A DNA stretch of 64,000 nucleotides from Lactobacillus taiwanensis DSM 21401 (GTDB lineage: Bacteria; Bacillota; Bacilli; Lactobacillales; Lactobacillaceae), in assembly GCF_001436695.1 (NCBI RefSeq), contig NZ_AYZG01000001.1:186001-250000 (forward strand). The letters run 5' to 3'. The notes beneath the pieces are model-generated. The model made no database searches and was not told the origin of the DNA. It worked only from the letters and a program-made list of their open reading frames with translations. This document shows, piece after piece, positions 9,133-18,076 of this stretch. Position 1 is the stretch's first letter; every line of letters starts with the position of its first letter. The translations under genes were made by a program, and so were the position numbers.

Positions 9133-9170
9133 AAAAAGACATGATTCCTAATTCAGAAATCATGTCTTTT
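9133..9170 (-). terminator. Terminator of the GH25 lysozyme gene
   Basis: The inverted repeat AAAAGACATGATTxC / xAATCATGTCTTTT, followed on the minus strand by a T run, lies 25 bases after the lysozyme stop. Confidence 0.85.
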
Positions 9171-9195
9171 CATTTAGTCAAAATATTTTAAGAGA

Positions 9196-11349
9196 CTATC
9201 TGTAAGTTCCCCATACTTGGTTATTTAAACGACCTACTAAATAGCCGTATTGACCATTTGCTCTTGGTTGTCTTAACCATACATAGTTACCAGAACGGTA
9301 GTACGCATCGTACTTAATTACAGTATTAATTGGTAAAGTCTCAATAATTGGGCTCTTAGTGCTTGCACCAGTTCTTAGGTTAATTGCTCCACCAGTAATG
9401 AAAGTGCCATTTTGTTTAGTCCAAGTAACGTTATTATTAGTTGCTACTTGCTTTTGAGTATTTTGTTGAACAGGTTTATTAACGTTAGTATTTGCAGGTT
9501 TACTTGCTTCTGCAGAACCTTCTTTGAATGTTCCCCAAGCATTACCGTTATTACGTCCTACTAAGTAACCATATTGACCGTTTGCTCTTGGTTGTCTTAA
9601 CCATGTGTATTGGCCTTCTGTACGGTATGCATCATATTTAACTTCAGTATTTGCTGGAAGTTGAGCAATAACACTACTATTAGTGCTTGCACCAGTTCTT
9701 AGGTTAATTTCACCGCCAGTAACGAACACACCATTTTGCTTAGTCCAGTCACTATTTACATTAGTGTTTGTATTGTTGTGTACTGGTTGACTTGGCTTGT
9801 TATTGTTTTGAGCTGGTTTGTTGTTAGTTGCAGGTTTACTTGCTTCTGCGGAACCTTCTTTGAATGTTCCCCAAGCACTGCCGTTATTACGTCCTACTAA
9901 GTAACCATATTGACCGTTTGCTCTTGGTTGTCTTAACCATGTGTATTGGCCTTCTGTACGGTATGCATCGTATTTAACTTCGGTGTTTGTTGGAAGTTGA
10001 GCAATAACACTACTATTAGTGCTGGCACCAGTTCTTAGGTTAATTTCACCGCCAGTAACGAATACACCATTTTGCTTAGTCCAGTCACTATTTACATTAG
10101 TGTTTGTATTGTTATGTACTAGTTGACTTGGCTTAGCTGTGTTTTGAGCTGGTTTGTTAGTATTTTCAGCTGGTTTATCAACGTTATTATTGTTAGTTGC
10201 TGGCTTAGTTACTTCATTAGCAACTGAGTTTGTCTTGAAAGTACCCCAATCTTGACCGTTTGCACGACCTACTAAATAGCCATATTGATTATTTGCACGT
10301 GGTTGTCTTAACCATGTGTAATTACCTTTGGTGCTATATGCATCATACTTAACTTCAGTATTTGCTGGAAGTTGAGCAATAACGCTACTATTAGTACTTG
10401 CACCGGTTCTTAAATTGATCGCTCCACCAGTAGTAAAAGTACCTTCTTGCTTAACCCAGCTAGTATCAACCGTTTTGTTGTCATTAATAAATGGATTTGC
10501 AGGTGCTTGACTACTACTTTGAGAACTAGTATTAACGTTTGACGTATTAGTACTTGTACTTGCATTAGAGCTACTGTTTTGACTTGCACCATTACCTTTA
10601 TTTGAAAGGGGAACTACGTTAACATTTCCATCAACATTTTGACCACGCCAATTTTGTGTATATTGCCAAATAGCTACATTATCCATTGACGGGAAGTAAT
10701 TGTAGTCAGGATTATCTTCACGACCATTAGTTTTGTACTTAGCTACCCATAATGAATTTGGATATTTTTCAGTGATCTTATTAGTATCTACCTTATTCTT
10801 TAATAGCGACTCACTAGAATATAGCATTGGATTATATCCACCATTGTGAACAGTATCCATAAAACTAGTAATTGCATTAGTATTATCTTCGATACTACCA
10901 GTAGTCTTGTTATTAGGATCTTGTTCCCAATCAGCTGCTAAATACGATCCTTGTTGTAATCCAGCAGATTTTGCAGAATTAACTGCATAATTTCCTTCTT
11001 GAACGGCTTGATTACTGTTATCACCAAAGTGAGTATAGTGATACCCCAAAGTCATCATATTATTTTGCTCAGCACTAGAAATTTGTCCTTGAGCTCTAGG
11101 GTTTTGATAATTTGTACCTTCAGATACCTTCACTACAGCAAATTGAGCCCCTGACTTAGCTTGTTGAGTTAAGTCCTTGCCTTGCCAACTCGAAACATCT
11201 ACACCAGCAGATTTTGCAGGTACAGTATCAGTTGCGGCTTGTGCTACTTGATGAGTTTTAGTAACTCCCACAGGATCAATAATTGCTAAAGCTGTCATAG
11301 CACTAGCACAAGCTAATGCACTAATAAATTTCTTATTTGTTGAACGCAT
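9196..11349 (-). CDS. Secreted GH25 muramidase (lysozyme) with four SH3-like C-terminal repeats
   Basis: The 717-residue precursor has a signal peptide (cleavage about AQA-AT, residue 38). A GH25 domain follows (about 48-250) with catalytic residues in GVDVSSWQG (Asp51) and LAADWEQD (Asp140, Glu142). After a Ser/Thr/Asn linker come four bacterial SH3-type repeats (about 297-372, 422-497, 533-609, 641-717), each with GGxINLRTGAS, the WLRQPRA block and YGYLVGR. It cleaves the MurNAc-GlcNAc bond, and the repeats bind the wall. It lies 53 bases after the GH73 gene with no terminator between, so the two may be co-transcribed. Confidence 0.95.
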   Translation of the reverse strand: MRSTNKKFISALACASAMTALAIIDPVGVTKTHQVAQAATDTVPAKSAGVDVSSWQGKDLTQQAKSGAQFAVVKVSEGTNYQNPRAQGQISSAEQNNMMTLGYHYTHFGDNSNQAVQEGNYAVNSAKSAGLQQGSYLAADWEQDPNNKTTGSIEDNTNAITSFMDTVHNGGYNPMLYSSESLLKNKVDTNKITEKYPNSLWVAKYKTNGREDNPDYNYFPSMDNVAIWQYTQNWRGQNVDGNVNVVPLSNKGNGASQNSSSNASTSTNTSNVNTSSQSSSQAPANPFINDNKTVDTSWVKQEGTFTTGGAINLRTGASTNSSVIAQLPANTEVKYDAYSTKGNYTWLRQPRANNQYGYLVGRANGQDWGTFKTNSVANEVTKPATNNNNVDKPAENTNKPAQNTAKPSQLVHNNTNTNVNSDWTKQNGVFVTGGEINLRTGASTNSSVIAQLPTNTEVKYDAYRTEGQYTWLRQPRANGQYGYLVGRNNGSAWGTFKEGSAEASKPATNNKPAQNNNKPSQPVHNNTNTNVNSDWTKQNGVFVTGGEINLRTGASTNSSVIAQLPANTEVKYDAYRTEGQYTWLRQPRANGQYGYLVGRNNGNAWGTFKEGSAEASKPANTNVNKPVQQNTQKQVATNNNVTWTKQNGTFITGGAINLRTGASTKSPIIETLPINTVIKYDAYYRSGNYVWLRQPRANGQYGYLVGRLNNQVWGTYR
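9492..10162 (-). repeat. Two tandem near-identical direct repeats of 336-base period inside the GH25 gene
   Basis: The segments 9492-9823 and 9828-10162, encoding the second and third SH3-like repeats with linkers, differ at only a few bases over about 300. The outer two repeats are more diverged. Such tandem identity allows gain or loss of one repeat by recombination. Confidence 0.85.
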
Positions 11350-11402
11350 TAAAAAAATTTCTCCTCCAAAAAATCTTAATGAATAAATTCTATCTTTTTA
11401 AA

Positions 11403-13346
11403 TTAACGAACCAATACGGATTTAGCAGATACCCATTGGTTACCGCCAAGGTCATACCAAGTTTGTCCTTGAACATTTGCTACACGGAAGTATCTCCAAC
11501 TTGAGCCATCTTTCAAGAATTTACCTGAAATCTGATCTTGTCCAGGAACACGCCATACTGCTACACCGTAGTCTGGCTTGGAATTAATAGTTAACACACC
11601 AGATTTAGCAGTAATTTGTGCTTCTTGAGTAGTATATTGTGCCATAATCCATTTTCCGTTACTAATTTCGTAATATAAGTTACCGTTGTAGTATTTTGAA
11701 GATAAAACAACGAACTCACTACCAGCGTCAACTTGTTGGTTTAACTTTTGACCACCTGGTGCTGATAAAACGTCAACAGTCTTAGTAACTTTAACTAAAA
11801 CAGTAGATGCAGCCTTAGGAGCAGTATTGGTGCTGATCCATTGAGTACCATAGTTGCTAGTAGCAGGATTAGTTGCTACGCTTTGATAACTTTGAACTGG
11901 CTTAACTGCAGCAATTGGCTTCACAACAGTCTTAGCGCTAGTAGTAACTGGAGTCGTCTTAACTTCTTTAACTTCAACTTTCTTAGGTTTAACTACTGGA
12001 GCTTCAGTAGTCTTAGTGTCTTCTTTAGTTGCAGCTACTGGAGTTATCTTAACAACTGAAGTTGTTTCTTTCTTAACAGATTCAACTGGTTTAACTGCTG
12101 GAGTTTCAACCTTCTTAACAGTTTCAGTTTTCTTAGTTTCAGTAGTTTTAACTACTGGAGCAGCAGGCTTAACTTCCTTGTTTTCAGTTTTAGCAGCTTC
12201 AGTCTTCACAGGAGTTACCTTAGCTGGTTCAGCTTTAACAACATCCTTCTTAACTTCTTCTTTCTTAGGTGCAACTGCTAATGAAGTAGCTAATCGTTTT
12301 ACAGGTTGTGCTGCCTTAGTCTCAGTTTTAACATTTAAGGTTGTTGTTTGGACTGGAGTTTTAACTTCAGCTGCCTTCTTTGCCTCTACAGTTGCGGTTT
12401 TAACTGGAGCAGCAGGAGCTTGACTCTTAGCTTGTTGAGTTTGAGCTACTGGAGTCTTAACCGGTTGGCTGGCTTGGTTGGTAGTAGTTGTAGTTTGCTT
12501 ATTACTATTATTAGTATTAGCCGTGGCATTGTTAGCAGTAGCGTTATTAGTAATTGGACTAAATGCAAGTGCATTAATCCAGCCGTTACCAATAAATGCA
12601 CGCTTTACGCCGTTGTTATAAGTAATATATTTAGTAACATTTACGTTTTGACCAACTCTTGCAGTATCTACTTGTGTACCAACACTAGGATCAACTGGTG
12701 CACTCGTAATTGGCGTTGTTTGTGCAACTGTACGGTTTTCGTTAACAACTTGGGTAACGGGATCGTATTTGTCAAAACCATTAGTTGCAATCACACTATT
12801 AAGCGTCTTAGCATAATTTGGATCAGTAGCGTATTTACCTTGTAAACCATTTTGAGTTGCTTGAGCATAGTTATTTGAGTTTTCTACCCAAGTACCAGAG
12901 TAATAGTTACCCATTTGGTTACGTAATAAAGCACCATTATCTTCAAATGATTCAGTATACGATGGATACTTTCTGAATCCGGCATTAGTAGTGTAGTAAC
13001 CACCGTTGCCGTATTCGCCAGTATTCATGTTTACAGATTGGCCATTGTAAGAACCCTTAATACCAAATAAGTTATTATTAGGTTCTTGTGACAGACCTGA
13101 TTGGCCCCAAGCTGATTCAACTGTTGCTTGAGCAAGCATAACTGAAGTATAAGTACCATACTTAGATGATGCAGTCGTAGCAGCTGGAATAGCTTTATTT
13201 AAAAATTCTTGTTTATAGGTTGCAGCTTGAACAGTACCTTCACCAGTTTTTAAAGGATTATCTGGTTTAAGGTTGTTGGTAACTGATATACCGGCAGTTG
13301 TGATAAGTGCCGCGGTAGCAATACCAGTGAATGTTCGTTTTTTCAT
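11403..13346 (-). CDS. Secreted GH73 endo-beta-N-acetylglucosaminidase with low-complexity linker and SLAP-type C-terminus
   Basis: The 647-residue precursor has a signal peptide (cleavage about VQA-AT, residue 42). A GH73 domain follows (about 45-198): AQATVESAWGQSGLS carries the catalytic Glu, with NNLFGIKGSYNG and YPSYTESFEDNG. A short SLAP-like segment (about 225-260) and a long Lys/Ala/Val/Thr/Pro-rich linker (about 265-490) come next. Two C-terminal repeats of S-layer type (about 490-647: VDVLSAPGGQKLNQQVDAGS, YFRVANVQGQTWYDLGG) anchor it to the wall. It acts as an autolysin, probably in cell separation. Confidence 0.93.
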   Translation of the reverse strand: MKKRTFTGIATAALITTAGISVTNNLKPDNPLKTGEGTVQAATYKQEFLNKAIPAATTASSKYGTYTSVMLAQATVESAWGQSGLSQEPNNNLFGIKGSYNGQSVNMNTGEYGNGGYYTTNAGFRKYPSYTESFEDNGALLRNQMGNYYSGTWVENSNNYAQATQNGLQGKYATDPNYAKTLNSVIATNGFDKYDPVTQVVNENRTVAQTTPITSAPVDPSVGTQVDTARVGQNVNVTKYITYNNGVKRAFIGNGWINALAFSPITNNATANNATANTNNSNKQTTTTTNQASQPVKTPVAQTQQAKSQAPAAPVKTATVEAKKAAEVKTPVQTTTLNVKTETKAAQPVKRLATSLAVAPKKEEVKKDVVKAEPAKVTPVKTEAAKTENKEVKPAAPVVKTTETKKTETVKKVETPAVKPVESVKKETTSVVKITPVAATKEDTKTTEAPVVKPKKVEVKEVKTTPVTTSAKTVVKPIAAVKPVQSYQSVATNPATSNYGTQWISTNTAPKAASTVLVKVTKTVDVLSAPGGQKLNQQVDAGSEFVVLSSKYYNGNLYYEISNGKWIMAQYTTQEAQITAKSGVLTINSKPDYGVAVWRVPGQDQISGKFLKDGSSWRYFRVANVQGQTWYDLGGNQWVSAKSVLVR

Positions 13347-13467
13347 TGCTTAAACTCCCTCCAATTTACATACACCCTTTATTGTAGTTTGGCAAGTTGT
13401 CAGATACAACCGAACGTATATTCTGAAACAAAAAAGTAACATAAATTACATACTTTTATCTTAAAAT

Positions 13468-13498
13468 AAAAAGAGTAATGCCGAAGCATTACCTTTTC
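13468..13498 (-). terminator. Terminator of the DUF2922 gene
   Basis: The minus-strand stem GTAATGC / GCATTAC with a TTCG tetraloop is followed by a T-rich tract. Confidence 0.75.
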
Positions 13499-13549
13499 AA
13501 GAGCTTATTTAATAACTTAATTAGGTTCCTTACCTCTCTTACCAATGTT

Positions 13550-13789
13550 TTAATTTTGCTTACTATCATCAAACACAGAAGTAGTTGTACGTTCAACGTA
13601 TTGAGCAGATAAAGGAACCTGATATTGATCAACTTCTTCCTTTGCAAAAATGTTTGCTTCACACATTTCATTCATTGCATTCTTTACTTCTTCTGCAGTT
13701 AAATCTTCAGCTGCTTCTGCTAAAGATAAATTCACTTTCTTGTCTTTAGCATTTTTGAATGTAAGTCTTAAAGTTTTAGTAGTAGCCAT
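13550..13789 (-). CDS. DUF2922 domain-containing small protein
   Basis: The 79-residue product (ATTKTLRLTFKNAKDKKVNLSL, NAMNEMCEANIF, YVERTTTSVFD) has the plan of DUF2922 proteins of about 70 residues. It is translated from a GAAAGGAAA ribosome site. It follows the DUF1659-type gene on the same strand and shares its terminator. This pair is widespread in Firmicutes and its role is unknown. Confidence 0.8.
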   Translation of the reverse strand: MATTKTLRLTFKNAKDKKVNLSLAEAAEDLTAEEVKNAMNEMCEANIFAKEEVDQYQVPLSAQYVERTTTSVFDDSKQN

Positions 13790-13836
13790 TTTTTATTTTC
13801 CTTTCAAACTATTGAGATTTATAAAATAGATAATTT

Positions 13837-14046
13837 CTAGTTTTGAATATCTGAATATGAAATTAATCTAGCTTTTTGAATTCCTGCATCTTTTTGAAGG
13901 CTAGATAAAGCTTTGCCCACCTTCATAATGTCTTCAGCTTTAACTTGCTTTTTAACATTTTTCAGAATTTTATTTTTCTTACCATTGTTGTACTTCTCAC
14001 CTATAAAAGTAAATTGAACTGATTGATCTTTTAAAATAAATTCCAT
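13837..14046 (-). CDS. DUF1659-like small protein, partner of DUF2922
   Basis: The 69-residue product has VQFTFIGEKYNNGKKNKILKNVKKQV, a helix (AEDIMKVGKALSSLQ) and a short C-terminal strand. That is the size and layout of DUF1659 proteins, which occur next to DUF2922 genes. It is the first gene of the pair and lies divergent to the lipoprotein at 14220. Function unknown. A 10-base perfect palindrome (TCACCGGTGA, 14085-14094) lies in the divergent region. Confidence 0.65.
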   Translation of the reverse strand: MEFILKDQSVQFTFIGEKYNNGKKNKILKNVKKQVKAEDIMKVGKALSSLQKDAGIQKARLISYSDIQN

Positions 14047-14175
14047 TTTTATGCTCCTAATTTATAAATATTTTTTGTAAGTCATCACCGGTGAATTGCC
14101 TTACACTATTACTAACGATTTATCTCAGTAATTTGTGCCAACTTTTTCTAAAAAATTGTTATACATGAAATTTGG

Positions 14176-14181
14176 TATAAT
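14176..14181 (+). promoter_or_regulatory. Extended -10 promoter box before the lipoprotein gene
   Basis: TTTGGTATAAT gives an extended -10 (TGG then TATAAT). The nearest -35-like TTGTTA is only 14 bases upstream, so the extended -10 probably drives it. Confidence 0.6.
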
Positions 14182-14219
14182 TTAAGTAGGATAAATTCAT
14201 TTTTAATAGGAGGAAAAAA

Positions 14220-15284
14220 ATGATGAAACGATCAAAACTCGGAGTGGCCATTACGGCATTCTTCATTACCTTTTTAGCAGTTGGATGTTCAAATACATCA
14301 TCAAATAATTCATCTAATAGTGGTTCAGATAAGTACACTACTTACATGAACCAAGGAAAAGATGCTGCTTCTAGTCAACAATATGAAGCAGCTGAAGAAA
14401 AGTTTGAAGATGCACATGATGTAAAGGCTACTTCTGAATCAAAGACCTATGCAGATCAAGCTGGCAATATGAAAGATGCTAAAGAAAAAATTCGAGAATA
14501 CGAATTTAAAGATTCTCTTGGTGAGTTAGACAAAGTTGCCAATAAGACTAATGGCTACTCTGTAATGACTAAGCAAGCTGCAAAGCTCTACAAGACCATT
14601 AATAAGGTGCAAGATCATATCAAAAATGATATTAATCCTTTATATAAGCAGGCAAAGATTAGCTATCGCGATGGGAACTACCAATCAACCATTGATTCTT
14701 GCGACCAAATCTTAGATCTGCCCTACATTAATAGCAAATATTATAAGAAAGTAAAGAAGAACGTAAAGCATTTGCGTAAAGTTGCTAATGCTAGATTGAA
14801 CGGTGAAGATGTTAATGAGGATATCGATACCGATAACTTAGATGCTAATGATGAAGATGAGGCTACTTCTTCAAATAAACAAGCTAGCTCAAACTCTAAC
14901 TCATCTACAAAATCTAACTCTACAAGTACTAACAGCAATAACAGTTCTAACCAAACTAATTCAAGTAATACTAATACTCAAAACAATAGTGCTTCAAATA
15001 AACAATCATCTCACTCAAATGCTTCAAGCAGTAATCAATCTGCTAATAATAACAATACCAGCAGTAACTCCTCATCTAATTCAAATAACGATAGCATGAT
15101 GGTTGGCGGACAAACAGTTACTGGTCGTGTAATTTCTCAAACTCGTAACCAGTTAAGTTCAATTGGTGTTGATACTAGTTCTTGGTCCGATCAAAAAGTT
15201 GTCGACTTCATGAGATCAGCTGCCAACAACGGTCATACCACAATTGACTCATATACTAAGCAAGATGTAGAGAACTTTAAATAA
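14220..15284 (+). CDS. Lipoprotein with Ser/Asn-rich linker and C-terminal domain
   Basis: An AGGAGG site precedes a pair of ATG codons. The signal peptide ends in lipobox LAVGC. Residues about 35-200 form an alpha-helical TPR-like domain (repeats of YMNQGKDAASSQQYEAAEEKF and YKQAKISYRDGNYQSTIDSC type). A Ser/Asn linker of about 80 residues follows. The end (GRVISQTRNQLSSIGVDTSS, WSDQKVVDFMRSAANNGH) is a compact helical module. It is anchored outside the membrane and could hold a wall or protein ligand. No enzyme motif is seen. Confidence 0.8.
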   Translation: MMKRSKLGVAITAFFITFLAVGCSNTSSNNSSNSGSDKYTTYMNQGKDAASSQQYEAAEEKFEDAHDVKATSESKTYADQAGNMKDAKEKIREYEFKDSLGELDKVANKTNGYSVMTKQAAKLYKTINKVQDHIKNDINPLYKQAKISYRDGNYQSTIDSCDQILDLPYINSKYYKKVKKNVKHLRKVANARLNGEDVNEDIDTDNLDANDEDEATSSNKQASSNSNSSTKSNSTSTNSNNSSNQTNSSNTNTQNNSASNKQSSHSNASSSNQSANNNNTSSNSSSNSNNDSMMVGGQTVTGRVISQTRNQLSSIGVDTSSWSDQKVVDFMRSAANNGHTTIDSYTKQDVENFK

Positions 15285-15370
15285 GCCCGATAAAATTTGC
15301 TTTTGATTGCAATTCAATGTAAGATTATATTGAATTTTTGTACAGCTAAACAGTAAAGGAGCTCTTAACT

Positions 15371-15790
15371 TTGACTGAAGACAAGAAGAACACCGAAGAA
15401 ACTCAAGAAAAAGAAGAATTTGAAGTAGTTATGCCAGAAGCAAATCGTGTAGAAATGCCTGCTACTGAATTTAAAGAACAACCGGATTACTTAAAGACAT
15501 TTGCTAACTTCTACATTTCAAAATTTGACGAAAGTGATCTTGAAATCATGGACGTTTACGATGGTAATCATGACGTTATCGAAATCAATACTTACTTAAC
15601 TAATAATATGGCCTTCAGCCGTCAAAATTTAGTTAAGCACGTATTAAACATTCATGCAGAACGTTTTATAGATATGCTTAACAATATCCAAAAACAAACT
15701 GGCGTAGATCCACAAAACATGAAGACTTACGAAGATTGGGACAAATGGTACACTGATCGTCGTAACGAAATTAAACAAACTCTTTCATAA
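15371..15790 (+). CDS. Conserved hypothetical acidic protein
   Basis: The 139-residue product begins at TTG behind AAAGGAGCT. No earlier ATG in frame fits. It is acidic, with a charged N-terminal tail (about 30 residues) and a helical core (DYLKTFANFYISKFDESDLE, VLNIHAERFIDMLNNIQKQT). There is no signal peptide, membrane segment or catalytic motif. It stands alone before the kup genes and ends before a terminator-like hairpin. I do not recognise a named family. Confidence 0.7.
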   Translation: MTEDKKNTEETQEKEEFEVVMPEANRVEMPATEFKEQPDYLKTFANFYISKFDESDLEIMDVYDGNHDVIEINTYLTNNMAFSRQNLVKHVLNIHAERFIDMLNNIQKQTGVDPQNMKTYEDWDKWYTDRRNEIKQTLS

Positions 15791-15846
15791 AAAATCACAA
15801 TTTATTATTTGCATATTGGTTTTTAATGGGCCAAAATAGTGCTAAC

Positions 15847-15880
15847 AAAAAAGAATGTATCGTATGATACATTCTTTTTT
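15847..15880 (+). terminator. Terminator/leader hairpin before kup copy 1
   Basis: The stem AAAAAAGAATGTATC / GATACATTCTTTTTT with loop GTAT and a T run lies between the preceding gene and kup. It may end the upstream transcript or attenuate kup. A similar GAATG...CATTC hairpin lies before the second kup gene. Confidence 0.75.
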
Positions 15881-15928
15881 TGTTTATTCAGAAATATTAT
15901 TAACAATTTATTTCAGAGGAAAGCTAAT

Positions 15929-17926
15929 ATGAATAATAATCTACGTAAAAAAGTTACCTTAGCAGGACTTTTAGTTTCAATTGGAATTGTTTACGGTGAT
16001 ATTGGTACAAGTCCACTATATGTTATGAAAGCAATCGTAAACGAAAATGGTGGTATTGCCAATGTTAACCGTGAATATATTGTTGGCTCCATTTCACTTA
16101 TTCTTTGGACGATAACGCTTTTAACAACAGTTAAATATGTCTTAATCGCTCTCAAAGCAACTAACCATGGTGAGGGCGGGATCTTTTCACTCTATGCTTT
16201 AGTTAGAAAAAAAGCAAAATGGCTAGTTATCCCCGCCTTAGTCGGAGGAGCTGCATTACTTGCTGATGGAACCTTAACACCAGCAGTTACTGTAACAACA
16301 GCCATTGAAGGTCTTAAAAACATGAAATTCGGCGACGACATTCCTCTTCCTAATCAAAATAGCGTTATTATGATTACAATTATTATTTTGCTGTTTTTAT
16401 TTTCTATTCAAAGAATGGGAACTAGTATTATCGGCAAGACTTTCGGCCCTATCATGCTACTCTGGTTTACCTTCTTAGGAGTAACTGGAATCATGAACTT
16501 AAGTCATGACTGGTCACTACTTGAAGCACTTAATCCACTTTTAGCTGTCAAAGTTTTATTTAGCCCAGCAAACAAAGTTGGTATCTTAATTCTAGGAGCA
16601 GTCTTTTTAGCTACTACAGGGGCTGAGGCACTCTATTCCGACGTTGGACATGTAGGTAAAGGCAATATTATGGGATCATGGCCTTTTGTGTTTGTTTGCT
16701 TAGCCTTAAATTATCTTGGGCAAGGTGTTTGGATCTTAGAAAATCCAAACTATCATGCTGGAGCAACTGACTTTAATCCCTTTTTTGAAGCCCTACCAAG
16801 CCAATGGAAATTTTTTGCTATAATCTTGGCCACCTTAGCCGCAATTATCGCCTCGCAAGCTTTAATTACGGGGTCATTTACTTTAGTTTCTGAAGCTAGC
16901 AACTTAAAGTTTTTACCAAGAATGAAAATCATTTATCCTTCTACTCAACAGGGACAATTATTTATTCCTTCAATCAATAAAATGCTTTGTGTTGCCACAA
17001 TTGGAATTGTCTTTTTATTTAGAACATCTGAACACATGGAAGCTGCTTATGGTCTTGCAATTACCGTAACAATGCTTATGACAACAATTCTTCTCTTTGA
17101 ATATCTATCACTGAGAAAAATTAATTTGAGTTTGCGCTTAATATTTCTGTTACTTTTTGGTGCAATTGAAATTATGTTTTTAATTTCTAGCTTAGCCAAA
17201 TTTTTACATGGCGGTTACGTTACAGTTATCATCGCTGCCTTCATTGGTGCAATTATGTACGTTTGGTACTTTGGTAATAAAGTACGTGATAAGCGGGAAG
17301 CTGAAAATGCTTATGTCCGTTTAGATGAATACACTAATATGTTAAGTAGTTTAAGTCATGATGATAGCGTCCCGCTATATGCTACTAATTTAGTTTATAT
17401 GGCAAAAGTTAAATACAATAAATTTATCAAACGCGACATGCTTTATTCAATCTTAGATAAACGACCTAAACGAGCTCATGCTTATTGGTTCGTAACTGTA
17501 AATGTTACTAACGAGCCATTTACTGCTGAATACGCGGTTAATACTTACGGCACAAAAAATGTCATTAATGTTCAGCTTTATTTAGGATTTAAACAGCAAC
17601 AAAAAGTTAATGTTTATCTACGCCAAATTGTTCATGATTTAATCAAAGACGGCACTATTGAATCTCAGCCACAAGAATATACAACCACTCCTGGGAGAGA
17701 TGTTGGTGACTTTAAGTTCGTAATTGTTAACGACGTAATTAGTCCACAAACTCAACTTAACACCTATGAAAAATGGTTAGTTGAAAGTCGCGTTTGGCTT
17801 CAAAATCTATCCTCTAATCCAGCCATCTGGTTTGGCTTAGAATATGCTGATACTGTAGTTGAACGAGTTCCTTTAATTTTAGGATCTCAAGATATTAAAT
17901 CTATTCATAGAACTAAACTAAGATAA
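15929..17926 (+). CDS. kup: Kup/HAK family potassium uptake permease, copy 1
   Basis: The start at 15929 follows AGAGGAAAG. A longer frame to 15839 would run through the hairpin and is unlikely. The 665-residue protein opens with the family signature GLLVSIGIVYGDIGTSPLYVMK, has about 12 membrane helices (residues 10-430; GTLTPAVTVTTAIEGL, GQGVWIL) and a cytoplasmic C-terminal domain (about 450-665). It imports K+ with protons. The next gene is a close paralogue throughout. Confidence 0.95.
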   Translation: MNNNLRKKVTLAGLLVSIGIVYGDIGTSPLYVMKAIVNENGGIANVNREYIVGSISLILWTITLLTTVKYVLIALKATNHGEGGIFSLYALVRKKAKWLVIPALVGGAALLADGTLTPAVTVTTAIEGLKNMKFGDDIPLPNQNSVIMITIIILLFLFSIQRMGTSIIGKTFGPIMLLWFTFLGVTGIMNLSHDWSLLEALNPLLAVKVLFSPANKVGILILGAVFLATTGAEALYSDVGHVGKGNIMGSWPFVFVCLALNYLGQGVWILENPNYHAGATDFNPFFEALPSQWKFFAIILATLAAIIASQALITGSFTLVSEASNLKFLPRMKIIYPSTQQGQLFIPSINKMLCVATIGIVFLFRTSEHMEAAYGLAITVTMLMTTILLFEYLSLRKINLSLRLIFLLLFGAIEIMFLISSLAKFLHGGYVTVIIAAFIGAIMYVWYFGNKVRDKREAENAYVRLDEYTNMLSSLSHDDSVPLYATNLVYMAKVKYNKFIKRDMLYSILDKRPKRAHAYWFVTVNVTNEPFTAEYAVNTYGTKNVINVQLYLGFKQQQKVNVYLRQIVHDLIKDGTIESQPQEYTTTPGRDVGDFKFVIVNDVISPQTQLNTYEKWLVESRVWLQNLSSNPAIWFGLEYADTVVERVPLILGSQDIKSIHRTKLR

Positions 17927-17992
17927 TTATTTTTAATTATTCTCTTGCAGATACTTGCAACTCTTGCATAAATAGATGAAAATAGATATGTT

Positions 17993-18028
17993 TAAAGAAG
18001 AATGTCCCTTTTTTGGCATTCTTTTTTA
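17993..18028 (+). terminator. Terminator/leader hairpin between the two kup genes
   Basis: The stem AAAGAAGAATG / CATTCTTTTTT with a T-rich loop and tail separates the two permease genes, which suggests each has its own transcript or an attenuator. Confidence 0.65.
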
Positions 18029-18076
18029 CGTTATTTAGATATTTAGTCATTTTGGCTATCTATTGGGAGAATAAAA

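Noticed and set aside
11841-12845. Long plus-strand frames across the GH73 gene
   Set aside because: They are shadows of the repetitive linker of the minus-strand gene; composition and lack of ribosome sites argue against coding.
15790-15929. Possible c-di-AMP (ydaO) riboswitch before the kup gene
   Set aside because: Conserved ydaO elements are not present and the space is too short. Only a simple hairpin with a T run is seen.
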